Positions 1-8,238 of a stretch of 64,000 nt of DNA are shown here, piece by piece; position 1 is the stretch's first letter, and the number at the start of each line of letters is the position of its first letter. Made by a program: the position numbers and the translations under genes. Under the pieces are notes generated by a model. The model worked only from the letters and a program-made list of their open reading frames with translations, was not told where the DNA came from and did not search any database. Source of the DNA: Maribacter sp. (GTDB taxonomy: Bacteria > Bacteroidota > Bacteroidia > Flavobacteriales > Flavobacteriaceae); NCBI GenBank assembly GCA_020629285.1, contig JAHDDP010000007.1:184304-248303 (forward strand). The letters run 5' to 3'.

Positions 1-281
1 CTATGATTGCATCTGCCGAAGATGTGGGAATCTTCTTGAGATCTTTAAACGATGGAACTTTACTTAATGAAAAAGAGATGGAAATATATGCATCTATCTA
101 CGAATTTAATCATGGCGGATTAATACCAGGCTACCAAAGTATGGCTGAATATCATAAGGATATTGACGCCGTTGTCGTGCAATTTATGAACACGACCGAT
201 TTTGAGGGCTATCATTGGAATTTACTCCAAATTACACATAGTAGAGTGGTTAAAATATTACGTAAATCAAAACAACACTAA
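1..281 (+). CDS. Serine hydrolase, beta-lactamase family (class C / PBP4-like), C-terminal fragment
   Basis: The gene is cut by the left edge; the frame is open from the first bases and ends at TAA 279-281, leaving about 92 residues. The visible part (EDVGIFLRSLNDGTLL, then GGLIPGYQSMAEYHKDID, then VVVQFMNT) resembles the end of the beta-lactamase/transpeptidase-like fold (PF00144), where the H/K-x-G motif strand carries G-x-x-P-G-Y/F. The catalytic SxxK and YxN motifs lie outside the window, so activity cannot be judged. Family members are periplasmic or outer-membrane-linked esterases, D-aminopeptidases or penicillin-binding enzymes. The substrate is unknown. Confidence 0.75.
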   Translation, partial: MIASAEDVGIFLRSLNDGTLLNEKEMEIYASIYEFNHGGLIPGYQSMAEYHKDIDAVVVQFMNTTDFEGYHWNLLQITHSRVVKILRKSKQH

Positions 282-364
282 AACCTTATAACTAACTTAA
301 AATTAATTATTTACACGTTTACATCTGTAACAATTTTAGCATTTCATCGTCTTACAGTCAAATC

Positions 365-390
365 ATCAATCAATCAATCAATCAATCAAT
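365..390. repeat. Tetranucleotide tandem repeat (ATCA) x 6.5
   Basis: Six perfect ATCA units plus AT end directly before the coding frame of the NAD(P)-binding protein. The unit is not a multiple of three, so slippage would alter frame or leader length. The frame stays open through the repeat back to a stop at 337-339 and contains no ATG. Confidence 0.9.
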
Positions 391-402
391 ATAAAAGTTT
401 TA

Positions 403-1122
403 GTGGTCGGCGCCAGTGGCGCCACGGGTAGTCAGTTAGTAGCGCAACTTCTTTTGCAACAACACGTCGTAAAAGTAATTGTACGTTCTTCTCATAAGCT
501 CCCGAAATCATGGAAGAACAATGACAATCTTCAAATTATCACTGCGAGTATTTTAGCATTAAGCAATGCTGAAATGGAAAATATAGTCAAAGATTGCGAT
601 GCTGTAGCATCGTGCTTAGGGCATAATTTAACTTGGAAGGGTATCTATGGCCAACCCAGAAAATTGGTTACCGATGCTACAAAACGCCTATGCGATGCCA
701 TACAAGCCAATACATTAGAACGTACGACAAAGTTTGTTCTAATGAATACGACCGGAAACCGTAATTGTGATTTGGACGAACGGATTTCTTTTGCACAAAA
801 ATGCGTTATTGGTTTGCTCCGCCTATTACTTCCGCCTCATGTAGATAATGAAAAGGCGGCAGATTATCTACGTACCCAAATTGGTCAAAACAACAAAGCC
901 ATTGAATGGGTTATTGTAAGACCAGACGGATTAATAAACGAAGAGCAGGTTAGCGATTATGAAATTTTTCCTTCACCTACACGTAGCGCCATATTTAATG
1001 CCGGTAAAGTGAGCCGAATTAATGTCGCTCATTTCATGGCTAGTCTCATTGGTGATAATAAGCTTTGGAATAAATGGATAGGGCAGATGCCGGTTATCTA
1101 TAGTTCATCGCAAGACAATTAA
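403..1122 (+). CDS. NAD(P)H-binding protein, atypical SDR / NmrA-like
   Basis: The N-terminus carries the dinucleotide-binding glycine motif VVGASGATGSQLV, followed by a Rossmann-type pattern to the end; length (about 240 aa) fits single-domain NAD(P)-binding PF13460-type proteins. Such proteins are cytosolic reductases, isomerases or NAD(P)H sensors; the substrate here is not evident. The start is problematic. GTG 403 would remove the first beta-strand residues KVL. The codon where relatives would be expected to carry ATG (391-393, before AAA GTT TTA GTG) reads ATA, and no ATG lies in the open frame upstream. An (ATCA)n repeat ends at the same point. The gene may start at GTG 403, use a rare start, or be impaired. 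The membrane-protein gene 1142-1708 follows 19 bases later and may be co-transcribed. Confidence 0.75.
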   Translation: MVGASGATGSQLVAQLLLQQHVVKVIVRSSHKLPKSWKNNDNLQIITASILALSNAEMENIVKDCDAVASCLGHNLTWKGIYGQPRKLVTDATKRLCDAIQANTLERTTKFVLMNTTGNRNCDLDERISFAQKCVIGLLRLLLPPHVDNEKAADYLRTQIGQNNKAIEWVIVRPDGLINEEQVSDYEIFPSPTRSAIFNAGKVSRINVAHFMASLIGDNKLWNKWIGQMPVIYSSSQDN

Positions 1123-1141
1123 TTAAATAGCATATAACAAG

Positions 1142-1708
1142 ATGGAAAGACTAATAAAACAGTTAGAAAAACAACATTCTGGCAAGAAGGTGCTGGTGCT
1201 ATTTTTACTCACCAATATCGTTTATGCGTATATGCTTTTAGTTACCATTCCGGCAACGATGGAATTCTCGAACGGATTACAATTATTGGATATGATGCCC
1301 ACAGGATATGATTTAGAGGTTGTAAAAACTCTTTTCAACACATTAGGAGATACCGGTCGCCAAACGTATCTCATCAAACAAATTCCTGTAGATATGATGT
1401 ACCCATTTCTCTTTGCTATTTCTTATGCTGCAATACTGGCCTATTTCCTCACCAAACTACCTAAATTGAACCCTAAATTCTTTTATCTGTGTCTATTACC
1501 CATAATTGCGGGTATAGCGGATTATATTGAAAACATAGGTATTATTTCCATGCTAAATGCCTACCCAACTGTTACAGAGACTTCTGTAAACATCACCAGT
1601 ATGTTTTCAATTATTAAAAGTAGTGCTACCACTATTTATTTTTTATTTTTAATAGTGGTCTTGATGATACTTGGTTTTCGTAAGTTGAAATCTAGAAGCA
1701 AGAATTAG
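1142..1708 (+). CDS. Conserved membrane protein, four predicted transmembrane helices
   Basis: A 188-residue protein with hydrophobic segments near residues 17-37, 85-103, 113-133 and 160-178, a basic N-terminus (KQLEKQHSGKK) and a basic C-terminus (RKLKSRSKN), which suggests both ends are cytosolic. I do not recognise the family and see no catalytic motif. It starts at ATG 1142, 19 bases after the NAD(P)-binding protein gene, so the two probably form a short operon; no function follows from that alone. Confidence 0.7.
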   Translation: MERLIKQLEKQHSGKKVLVLFLLTNIVYAYMLLVTIPATMEFSNGLQLLDMMPTGYDLEVVKTLFNTLGDTGRQTYLIKQIPVDMMYPFLFAISYAAILAYFLTKLPKLNPKFFYLCLLPIIAGIADYIENIGIISMLNAYPTVTETSVNITSMFSIIKSSATTIYFLFLIVVLMILGFRKLKSRSKN

Positions 1709-1847
1709 CTGCAATAACATAACCCCAATAACTATCAATGGGAGGGAGTCACTACTTATTACCAACCATATTTATCCCAAAAACGCTAAAAAGAATAAAA
1801 CAGTTGCAGTAATTTTGTATTTCATATACCCCAAATAATACAAAAGC

Positions 1848-2447
1848 TTGTTAGAGAAAAGAAGACAATTACCCCAAGAACAATTAACAGATGAAGACCA
1901 TTTCATTTACTGTTTAGAAGGTGTCGATGATATAGAAACCGAGCAACTTACCGAAGCACAACAAAGCTTGGAACAGCTCGCCATGAAATATGGCATTGCA
2001 AGTATCTACAAAACGTGCGATACCATAGAAGGACTAGAAGATAGTCTAAACGCATTGGTGTTAGATGATCATAATTTTAAGGATTATGAGATTATTTATT
2101 TAGTGATGCATGGCAAAGCAAATAGTATCTGTCTAAATGATTACTACTATACCTTACAAGAAATTGCAGAAATCTTTGAAGGTCGTCTAAAAGGCAAAAT
2201 CCTGCATTTTTCAAATGCAAAAATCCTGGATCTTGAAGAAGAGGAAGCCCAGTACTTTTTAGATATTACAAACGCCAAAGCAGTTTCTGGCTACGGAAAT
2301 GCTCGCAACGGTGTAAGCAGTGCAAATCTTGATAAAGCATTCTTTAATTTATTTAAAAAAGATGATGATATGTTCGAGGTCGTAGAAGAGCTACACCAAA
2401 GGCATTACAATGTCTGTAAAATGTTGGATTTTAGATTGTATTATTAG
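1848..2447 (+). CDS. DUF6642 family protein (CHAT/caspase-like fold suspected)
   Basis: About 199 residues. The pattern matches the DUF6642 family: an N-terminal YCLEGVDD stretch, a central beta-strand ending in YLVMHGKAN (His88), then ILHFSNAKIL (119-127) and a C-terminal SGYGNA-type turn. The strand-His-Gly and strand-Ser spacing recalls caspase/CHAT peptidases, but the position where CHAT proteins carry the catalytic Cys (SAC) reads SNA, so proteolytic activity is doubtful. The frame begins after TAA 1836-1838; the only start before the conserved N-terminus is TTG 1848. The next ATG (1983) would remove 45 residues. Isolated gene; role unknown. Confidence 0.65.
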   Translation: MLEKRRQLPQEQLTDEDHFIYCLEGVDDIETEQLTEAQQSLEQLAMKYGIASIYKTCDTIEGLEDSLNALVLDDHNFKDYEIIYLVMHGKANSICLNDYYYTLQEIAEIFEGRLKGKILHFSNAKILDLEEEEAQYFLDITNAKAVSGYGNARNGVSSANLDKAFFNLFKKDDDMFEVVEELHQRHYNVCKMLDFRLYY

Positions 2448-2549
2448 AAACGCCATCAAACTCTTATTAAATTTTGATTCTATAGTAAAATGTAGAATCA
2501 ACTGGAGTTCTCTTTAATTAAACTTATAACTTTTCAACTAAAAACGAGA

Positions 2550-3428
2550 TTACAAAATCTTTAAAAAATAAGGCAGAGCTATATTTGTATTTGCCTTCTT
2601 CCAAACCGCAAATAGCTCGGTTTTCTGTGGTACACTGTTTAATTCAATAAATTTAATGTTATCGTTTTTGTCATCTCTAAGAGAGTTGGGTACTATAGAA
2701 ATACCCAAACCGCCTGCTACCAATTTAAAAATAGTAGGGGCATGTATGGATCGATGTGATATTTTAGGAGCAAAACCATGGTCATTGCAAAGCGCTACAA
2801 TTTGGTCATAATACATTTGACTATTCTCATTTGGGAACAGAATAAAAGACTCCTCTGATAATTGCGAAACATCTTTGAAATTCGCTTTTGATATGGCATG
2901 TTCTTTGGGTAAAACCAAAGTGAATTTTTCTTTGAATACCGACTTAATTTCCATGGCAGGGGAAACAATATTAGAGCGTATGAACCCAATATCAATGCTG
3001 CCTGCTTCCAAAGCGGAAAGCTGATCAGTGTTACTTAGATCGTTCAGGTAAAATTCTATATTCGGGTGCGTCTCGGTAAATTTTTTAATAATAGGAGGCA
3101 GGTATTTTTGCATGGCGGAACCTACAAATCCTATTTTAAGTAATCCTTGTTTGCCAGAAACCGCAGATTTCCAACGTTCCATGCACACCGTAGCCTGATT
3201 TTGAATCAGCACCGCCTCTTGTTTAAAAAGAATTCCCTCAGCACTTAAACGCACCTTTCTATTGGTGCGTATAAATAATTTCTTCCCTAGAATAAATTCT
3301 AAACGCTGTATTTGTTGGCTTAAGGCAGATTGAGATATGTACAATTTCTCTGCCGCCTCTCGGTAATGTAAGGTATCTGCCAATACCAAAAAGTAGTGGA
3401 GGTGTCTAAATTCTAATTGATTAGTCAT
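2550..3428 (-). CDS. LysR-type transcriptional regulator
   Basis: The first 60 residues form a typical LTTR winged helix-turn-helix (LEFRHLHYFLVLAD, then AAEKLYISQSALSQQI, then LEFILGKKLF). A substrate-binding domain follows (LLKIGFVGSAMQKYLPP, later GGLGISIVPNSL). Start chosen at ATG 3428 (MTNQLEF); the upstream in-frame ATG at 3437 would put coding sequence into the palindromic intergenic operator and add residues LTTRs lack. Length of 292 aa is normal. It is transcribed divergently from the DUF1338 gene at 3539, the usual arrangement for an LTTR and its target, so it probably autoregulates and activates that gene. The inducer is unknown; a 2-oxoacid or lysine catabolite is an inference from the neighbour. 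Confidence 0.93.
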   Translation of the reverse strand: MTNQLEFRHLHYFLVLADTLHYREAAEKLYISQSALSQQIQRLEFILGKKLFIRTNRKVRLSAEGILFKQEAVLIQNQATVCMERWKSAVSGKQGLLKIGFVGSAMQKYLPPIIKKFTETHPNIEFYLNDLSNTDQLSALEAGSIDIGFIRSNIVSPAMEIKSVFKEKFTLVLPKEHAISKANFKDVSQLSEESFILFPNENSQMYYDQIVALCNDHGFAPKISHRSIHAPTIFKLVAGGLGISIVPNSLRDDKNDNIKFIELNSVPQKTELFAVWKKANTNIALPYFLKIL

Positions 3429-3429
3429 A

Positions 3430-3478
3430 CTTATCAATAAACATACAATGTTAATTGTTTATTGTTAAAATAGATAAG
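3430..3478. promoter_or_regulatory. Nested palindrome, probable LysR operator
   Basis: Between the divergent LysR and DUF1338 genes lie perfect arms AATAAAC (3436-3442) and GTTTATT (3457-3463), 14 bases apart, enclosed by outer arms CTTATC (3430-3435) and GATAAG (3473-3478). A long AT-rich interrupted dyad in a divergent intergenic region is typical of LTTR recognition and activation sites. Confidence 0.6.
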
Positions 3479-3538
3479 AACTTTGAATAATAATTATAGC
3501 TAATTAATCTTACCATCTATTCTAAATACCTGCGTGCT

Positions 3539-4447
3539 ATGAATTTTCAAAAAAATACTTCTCTAGATAAAGTGTTGAACGCTTTATTTGTTCCCTATAA
3601 AAAAAGTGTTACCGACGTAGAAAAAATCTCCAAGGCAATGATCGATGCCGATATGATTTCTAACGAAGATGAAATCGTTAATGATCATATTGCTTTTCGT
3701 ACCTTAGGTGTTCCTAATTTGGGAATTTCTTCTTTTGAAAAGATATTTTTACACTACGGATATTCTAAAATGGATTCCTATCACTTTGCTGCTAAAAAAT
3801 TAGATGCCTATTGGTATGCACCGCCAAGTCCAGAATATCCTAGAATTTTTATTAGTGAGTTAAGAGTAGAGGACCTTTCTAATCATGCACAGCGTATCAT
3901 TTCTGAATATACCAACACCATCAACGCCGACCCGATAGATGCCATTGATTTAGACGACACCCAGGCTGTTGGAGATTTTTTCTATAAGCCGTTATGGAAG
4001 TTGCCAACATTAGCTGATTTTCAAAAACTATCGGAGGAAAGTGAATATGCAGCCTGGGTAATATACAACCGCTATTATTTAAATCACTACACCATTAGCG
4101 TTCATGATTTGCCTTCTCCATATAATACCCTAGAGGTTTTTAATGAGTTTTTAGAAGGATTGGGAATTGTACTTAATTCCTCTGGCGGAATTATAAAAAC
4201 CAGTAATGATGGTTTATTACGTCAAAGTAGTTCTGTAGCCGAAATGGTAGACGCGACTTTTGCCCATAACGAAAAAATGAAAATTTCAGGAAGTTATGTT
4301 GAATTCGCAGAGCGTTCTATACTACCAGAATTTAAGTCTTTAGACAAGAATGATATTCAAAGGGAGCACAGAAGAGAAGGTTTTGAAGCTGCTAATGCTG
4401 ATAAAATCTTTGAAAGCACCTATTTAGAGCAAACTTCTAAGAAGTAA
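3539..4447 (+). CDS. DUF1338 / HglS-type 2-oxoadipate dioxygenase/decarboxylase family protein
   Basis: The 302-residue protein belongs to the DUF1338 branch of the vicinal-oxygen-chelate superfamily. The family prototype, HglS of Pseudomonas putida, is an Fe(II) enzyme converting 2-oxoadipate to D-2-hydroxyglutarate in lysine catabolism. The expected metal ligands are visible: His50 in DHIAFRT, His183 in NHYTISVH and a Glu in SYVEFAER (Glu255). The substrate loop GGIIKTSNDGLLRQSS is also present. Cytosolic, no signal peptide. It is divergent from the LysR gene and shares a palindromic intergenic region, so regulation by that protein is likely. Family assignment is firm; use of 2-oxoadipate here is inferred. 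A D-2-hydroxyglutarate oxidase would complete the pathway; the FAD/Fe-S protein at 43559-46474 is a possible but unlinked candidate. Confidence 0.85.
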   Translation: MNFQKNTSLDKVLNALFVPYKKSVTDVEKISKAMIDADMISNEDEIVNDHIAFRTLGVPNLGISSFEKIFLHYGYSKMDSYHFAAKKLDAYWYAPPSPEYPRIFISELRVEDLSNHAQRIISEYTNTINADPIDAIDLDDTQAVGDFFYKPLWKLPTLADFQKLSEESEYAAWVIYNRYYLNHYTISVHDLPSPYNTLEVFNEFLEGLGIVLNSSGGIIKTSNDGLLRQSSSVAEMVDATFAHNEKMKISGSYVEFAERSILPEFKSLDKNDIQREHRREGFEAANADKIFESTYLEQTSKK

Positions 4448-4518
4448 TTATTTGTTACTATTGATAGCGCCAGTTTGTTGAATTAGCTCAACACTCGCAA
4501 TAACTTACCTTTATTTTA

Positions 4519-4570
4519 TATAACGACAAATTATGATTCATTTTTTGAATTATAATGTCTTGCGTTATGA
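4519..4570. repeat. Imperfect hairpin with TATAACG / CGTTATG ends
   Basis: The left arm ATAACG-ACA-TTATGATTCA pairs with a right arm TGAATTATAATGT-CTTG-CGTTAT, with a four-base bulge and a T-rich loop. A bulged hairpin ending in TAACG/CGTTA at the edge of an accessory gene recalls folded single-strand recombination sites, but it does not match the integron attC core GTTRRRY closely. Confidence 0.5.
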
Positions 4571-4582
4571 CACTTTGCTTTG

Positions 4583-4642
4583 GTACGGCATAAAATATGA
4601 AGGTCTGGGAGACCTTTATATTTTTGAGCGAGATGGTGCGCT
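4583..4642 (-). repeat. Dispersed repeat copy A (left flank of island), inverted relative to copy B
   Basis: Read on the minus strand it begins AGCGCACCATCTCGCTC (4642 downwards), then an A/T spacer and the hairpin AAGGTCTCCCAGACCTT. Copy B at 8412-8454 has the same order on the plus strand (AGCGCACCGTCTCGC, spacer, AAGGTCTACCAGACCTT). The two copies therefore form inverted repeats around the phosphoesterase-NTPase gene. Confidence 0.75.
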
Positions 4643-4744
4643 GGGGTATTTGGTACTTCTCTTTATTTGAATTTTTCTTCTAAAAACTCTCTCTGAAAAG
4701 GCAATGGAACATTTATAGCGCCACCCGACAATAGGAGGGGAGTA

Positions 4745-4764
4745 GAATGGAATGGAATGGAATG
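4745..4764. repeat. Pentanucleotide tandem repeat (GAATG) x 4
   Basis: Four perfect GAATG units lie 89 bases upstream of the ATG of the phosphoesterase-NTPase gene, inside its presumed promoter/leader region. A change in copy number would shift promoter spacing. Confidence 0.85.
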
Positions 4765-4853
4765 TTAAGTAAAATGTTTATAATTTCATATAACAATTTG
4801 ACTTTAAGGTACTTTAATTTCTAACTTACTATTCTTTTTATTAAATTTTTTTC

Positions 4854-7800
4854 ATGAAAATATTACATATAACCGATTTACACTATACCAACAAAATAGG
4901 CAGTAGAACTAAACAGAAAAAACTGATAGATAATTTTATTGAGGACCTAAAGAAAAATGTTGATGGCATTGACTTTGTTATTTTTTCAGGGGATTTAGTA
5001 AATGACGGAAGTTCTGTTTCAGACTTTCAACTTGCAAGGGAAAATTTCCTTCAAAAGATACTTTCTACACTAAAAGTTGATAAAAAAAACCTATTTATAT
5101 GCGCAGGAAATCATGATGTAGATAGAACTCAAGTTTCGAACTCCTTAATAAAATATCTAGATGAGGAGATTAGTAATAATCATGACTTAAATTTATTTTT
5201 TAAAAATGATAATCCAGATTTAATAAACAGTCATAAACCCTTAGCAAACTATTCTAATTTTATAGGTAAACTTTATGGGACTGAAAATACCGACCAAGAT
5301 TATAACGAAGAAATGTACTCCACACATATTAGAAATTCGGAACATGGAAAAATAGGCATTGTTTGTTTGAATACTGCATGGAGAGCAATTGGGCAAGATG
5401 ATGACACAAATTTGTTATTTCCTATGGTAAAGGTTGACGAAGCCTTAGACCGTATTATTTCATGTGATGTTAAAATTGTTATTCATCATCATCCATTAAA
5501 TAATATAAAACCCTTCAATCTATATGATTTAGAGGATTTATTGCATAAAAGATTTGACTTTATGTTTAGTGGTCATGTACATAAGAATATACTAAGTTTG
5601 GATTTAACTCCTAATGATGGTGTTGTGAAGCTAGGAACATCTGCAAATTTGTCATTCGATGTGAGCTCACAGATTGGATATTCAATAATAAATTTAGACT
5701 ATGAAAATCTAATGTTTCATACAAATTTTCGAATGTATGACAAGAATAATGAGGTTTTTTACCCTCTCCCGACAAAGAGCTTTGATATACCAACATCAGC
5801 TGTCAAGGAAGAACAAAATAGAATTAGAAAAAATATTAGAAAACGATTTCTAGAAGAGTTGGAAGATTCCAAAAGTTTATTTGTTGAAAGTAAAAATAGT
5901 GCGGAGGCAAAAAAATTACTTGAAATAAGTACCGAGCCTGTGTTAAAGGACCAATCATTGTCAGAAATGCTTGGTAATGAAGAGCAATCATGTCCTGATT
6001 TTTCCTGGAAGGATTTCTATGAATTCAATAAAGATTTCATAATCTTCGGGAAAGATAAATGTGGTAAGACCATTTTGTTAAAAAAAGTTGAATTAGAACT
6101 GCTCAAAGATTATTCACTTCATGATTATATTCCATTTTACATAGATATTAAATATTGGAACAACTCTGAAAGAAATTTTGACTTTGAAAAGGAGTTTGCA
6201 AAACATTATTATATAAATACATCTACGGCTAGGAAGTTATTAAAAAGTAAAAAAATTGTGATGCTTATTGATAATTTTCACATCGAAGATAAAATCATTA
6301 AAGATAGCTTAGAAGAAATTGTAAGTAATCATGATAATTTAAAGCTAATTATTTGTGCAGTTAGTAGTTCCTTAAGTTCATTTGATAGTTCAAGATTTGA
6401 CGGTAGAATCCTAGAGAAGTTATATTTTCACAGACTTAGGAAAATGCATATTAAAGCGTTAACTAAGAAGAATTATAATCTGACCTCTGAGAGAGAGGAG
6501 CAAATAGTTGAAAAGATAAACACTATTTTCAAGAAGCTATCCATACCTTTTAATTATTGGACTGTGTCAATTTTTTTATGGGTTTTTAATAAGGATTCAA
6601 ATAATAGTTTACATAATGATGTTGATTTAATTAATTTGTATATCGAAAAGTTGCTTGAGAAAGAGCTGCTAACAGTATCCGCATCATCATTCACTTACAC
6701 CAATTACAAAAAATTACTAGCACATTTAGCATACTACCTACTTAAAAACCATCATAAAACTTCGTATTATGCTAAGTTTTCGGAAATTATTGAATTTATT
6801 CAAAATCAACTCGACAAGAATCCGAGAATCAGAACTAATCCACGTGATATTTTCGATTATCTAGATAATAGGGGTCTTTTAAGGAAAAAAGAGCCTGATA
6901 TGTATTCCTTTCGATTAAATGGAGTTTTCGAGTATTTTGTTGCATTTTATATGACACTAGATAATGCTTTTTTAGAGCAGGCCATAGTGGATGAACATTA
7001 CTATTTATCATTTGCCAACGAGTTTGAGCTTTATGCTGGTTTTAAAAGAGATAATGTTGATTTTTTAAAGAAAATTTATGATAAAACTAAGAAGAATTTT
7101 AGCGAAGTAAATGAAACCTATAATTTAAACAAAAACACGCTGGATAAATTACTTATAAGTAAAATTCATGAAGCTGATGAATTAGGAAACATAATTGAAA
7201 AGTATACTAAAAAATTTAAGGATGGGTTGTCCGAAATAGAGCAAGATAAAGTAGAAGAAGACCTAATCCAAGAAATGAAGCTTGATGATTCCCATAGTGA
7301 GGTTAAACAAAAAAGGGTTAAGTCTATAAATAATTCATCTGAATCATTAGAAGAAGGACTTAAGATTTTAGGCAAAGTATATCGTAACATTGATGACATA
7401 AATGATTCCGATTTAGTTTATGAGATTTTTGATTATATAGTTGACTCTTCCTGCTTGTGGAGTTATAAATTACTTGATGAATTTGGTGAGATGGATATAT
7501 CCGAAATTATCAAAAGCGATGAAAAAGGTGAAGCCAAGCATTTTTTAAAATTGATAGCTACAGTAATACCTACTTTAGTGCAGGTCCGGCTATATGATAT
7601 GATTGGCCATGTTAACCTTGAAGGGATAATAATAGAGAGATTAAATTCTGCCAAAAAAGACTACAAGGATAATCAGTTCAAACTCTTCATTTATTCCTTT
7701 TTACTTCTAGATATTAATTACAGTCAACATAAAGGATTAATTGAAGAAATAATACCCCTGATTAAGATTCCGATAATTAAGTATTCGTTTATACTCAAAT

Positions 7801-7961
7801 TAAACTACTATCTGGGTTTCAAAAATAATCTCACAAGACAGGATAAACAATATTTACAAAACAATATTCAAAGTCAATATTTGAAATTTAATAGTAGAAT
7901 CGATGTTGGTGATGTGCAGCGAGGCTTGTCCAACAAAAGAAACCAGGGTTCAAATGAGTAG
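4854..7961 (+). CDS. Calcineurin-like metallophosphoesterase fused to a STAND/NACHT-like NTPase
   Basis: A 1035-residue two-part protein. Residues 1-300 form a metallophosphoesterase with all metal motifs intact: TDLH (D8, H10), SGDLVND (G46-D47, N50), CAGNHDVD (G85-N86-H87-D88), a histidine triplet 211-213, and SGHVH (G240-H243). A linker leads to a P-loop NTPase: Walker A FGKDKCGKT (398-406) and Walker B IVMLIDNF (468-475), followed by about 550 helical, charged residues with a NACHT-like RLNGVFEYFVAFYM segment. This effector-NTPase-sensor order is that of bacterial STAND/NACHT immune proteins, where oligomerisation on phage sensing releases the N-terminal effector; here the effector would be a phosphodiesterase or nuclease. 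No signal peptide or membrane helix. It stands alone in a repeat-rich island. The defence role is inferred; domain calls are seen in the sequence. Confidence 0.85.
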   Translation: MKILHITDLHYTNKIGSRTKQKKLIDNFIEDLKKNVDGIDFVIFSGDLVNDGSSVSDFQLARENFLQKILSTLKVDKKNLFICAGNHDVDRTQVSNSLIKYLDEEISNNHDLNLFFKNDNPDLINSHKPLANYSNFIGKLYGTENTDQDYNEEMYSTHIRNSEHGKIGIVCLNTAWRAIGQDDDTNLLFPMVKVDEALDRIISCDVKIVIHHHPLNNIKPFNLYDLEDLLHKRFDFMFSGHVHKNILSLDLTPNDGVVKLGTSANLSFDVSSQIGYSIINLDYENLMFHTNFRMYDKNNEVFYPLPTKSFDIPTSAVKEEQNRIRKNIRKRFLEELEDSKSLFVESKNSAEAKKLLEISTEPVLKDQSLSEMLGNEEQSCPDFSWKDFYEFNKDFIIFGKDKCGKTILLKKVELELLKDYSLHDYIPFYIDIKYWNNSERNFDFEKEFAKHYYINTSTARKLLKSKKIVMLIDNFHIEDKIIKDSLEEIVSNHDNLKLIICAVSSSLSSFDSSRFDGRILEKLYFHRLRKMHIKALTKKNYNLTSEREEQIVEKINTIFKKLSIPFNYWTVSIFLWVFNKDSNNSLHNDVDLINLYIEKLLEKELLTVSASSFTYTNYKKLLAHLAYYLLKNHHKTSYYAKFSEIIEFIQNQLDKNPRIRTNPRDIFDYLDNRGLLRKKEPDMYSFRLNGVFEYFVAFYMTLDNAFLEQAIVDEHYYLSFANEFELYAGFKRDNVDFLKKIYDKTKKNFSEVNETYNLNKNTLDKLLISKIHEADELGNIIEKYTKKFKDGLSEIEQDKVEEDLIQEMKLDDSHSEVKQKRVKSINNSSESLEEGLKILGKVYRNIDDINDSDLVYEIFDYIVDSSCLWSYKLLDEFGEMDISEIIKSDEKGEAKHFLKLIATVIPTLVQVRLYDMIGHVNLEGIIIERLNSAKKDYKDNQFKLFIYSFLLLDINYSQHKGLIEEIIPLIKIPIIKYSFILKLNYYLGFKNNLTRQDKQYLQNNIQSQYLKFNSRIDVGDVQRGLSNKRNQGSNE

Positions 7962-8143
7962 TGAAATAATAAAGTCTAATTTGTTACCGACCTAAGAGAA
8001 TTTTGGCAAAACAATAGGCGAGGGGAGCGGCCATATTCTAGAGGGCTTGCAATACAGTTTGTTGAAAATTATAACGTTTCAAGCGATTCAAAGCAGTATT
8101 AAGAGTTAGAATGCTTTCTAGAATATAGCGACTGAGCCGTACA

Positions 8144-8229
8144 CCTGCCTGCCGGCAGGCAGGTTGTTTCTAAATTCCGATAGCTATCGAAACTGTAAGC
8201 CTTGATTTTCTTGACTGCCGACAGGCAGG
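8144..8229. repeat. Cluster of three short palindromes
   Basis: CCTGCCTGCCGGCAGGCAGG (8144-8163) is a perfect 20-base palindrome; CGATAGCTATCG (8178-8189) is a perfect 12-base palindrome; CTGCC-GACA-GGCAG (8215-8228) is a related interrupted one. From memory, elements of the CTGCCGGCAG and CCGATAGCTATCGG types recur between genes in flavobacterial genomes, REP-like. They lie downstream of the phosphoesterase-NTPase gene and could also act as hairpins at its transcript end. Confidence 0.75.
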
Positions 8230-8238
8230 TTTGTTTCG

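Noticed and set aside
361-392. CRISPR-like repeat
   Set aside because: It is a simple ATCA tandem repeat without spacers.
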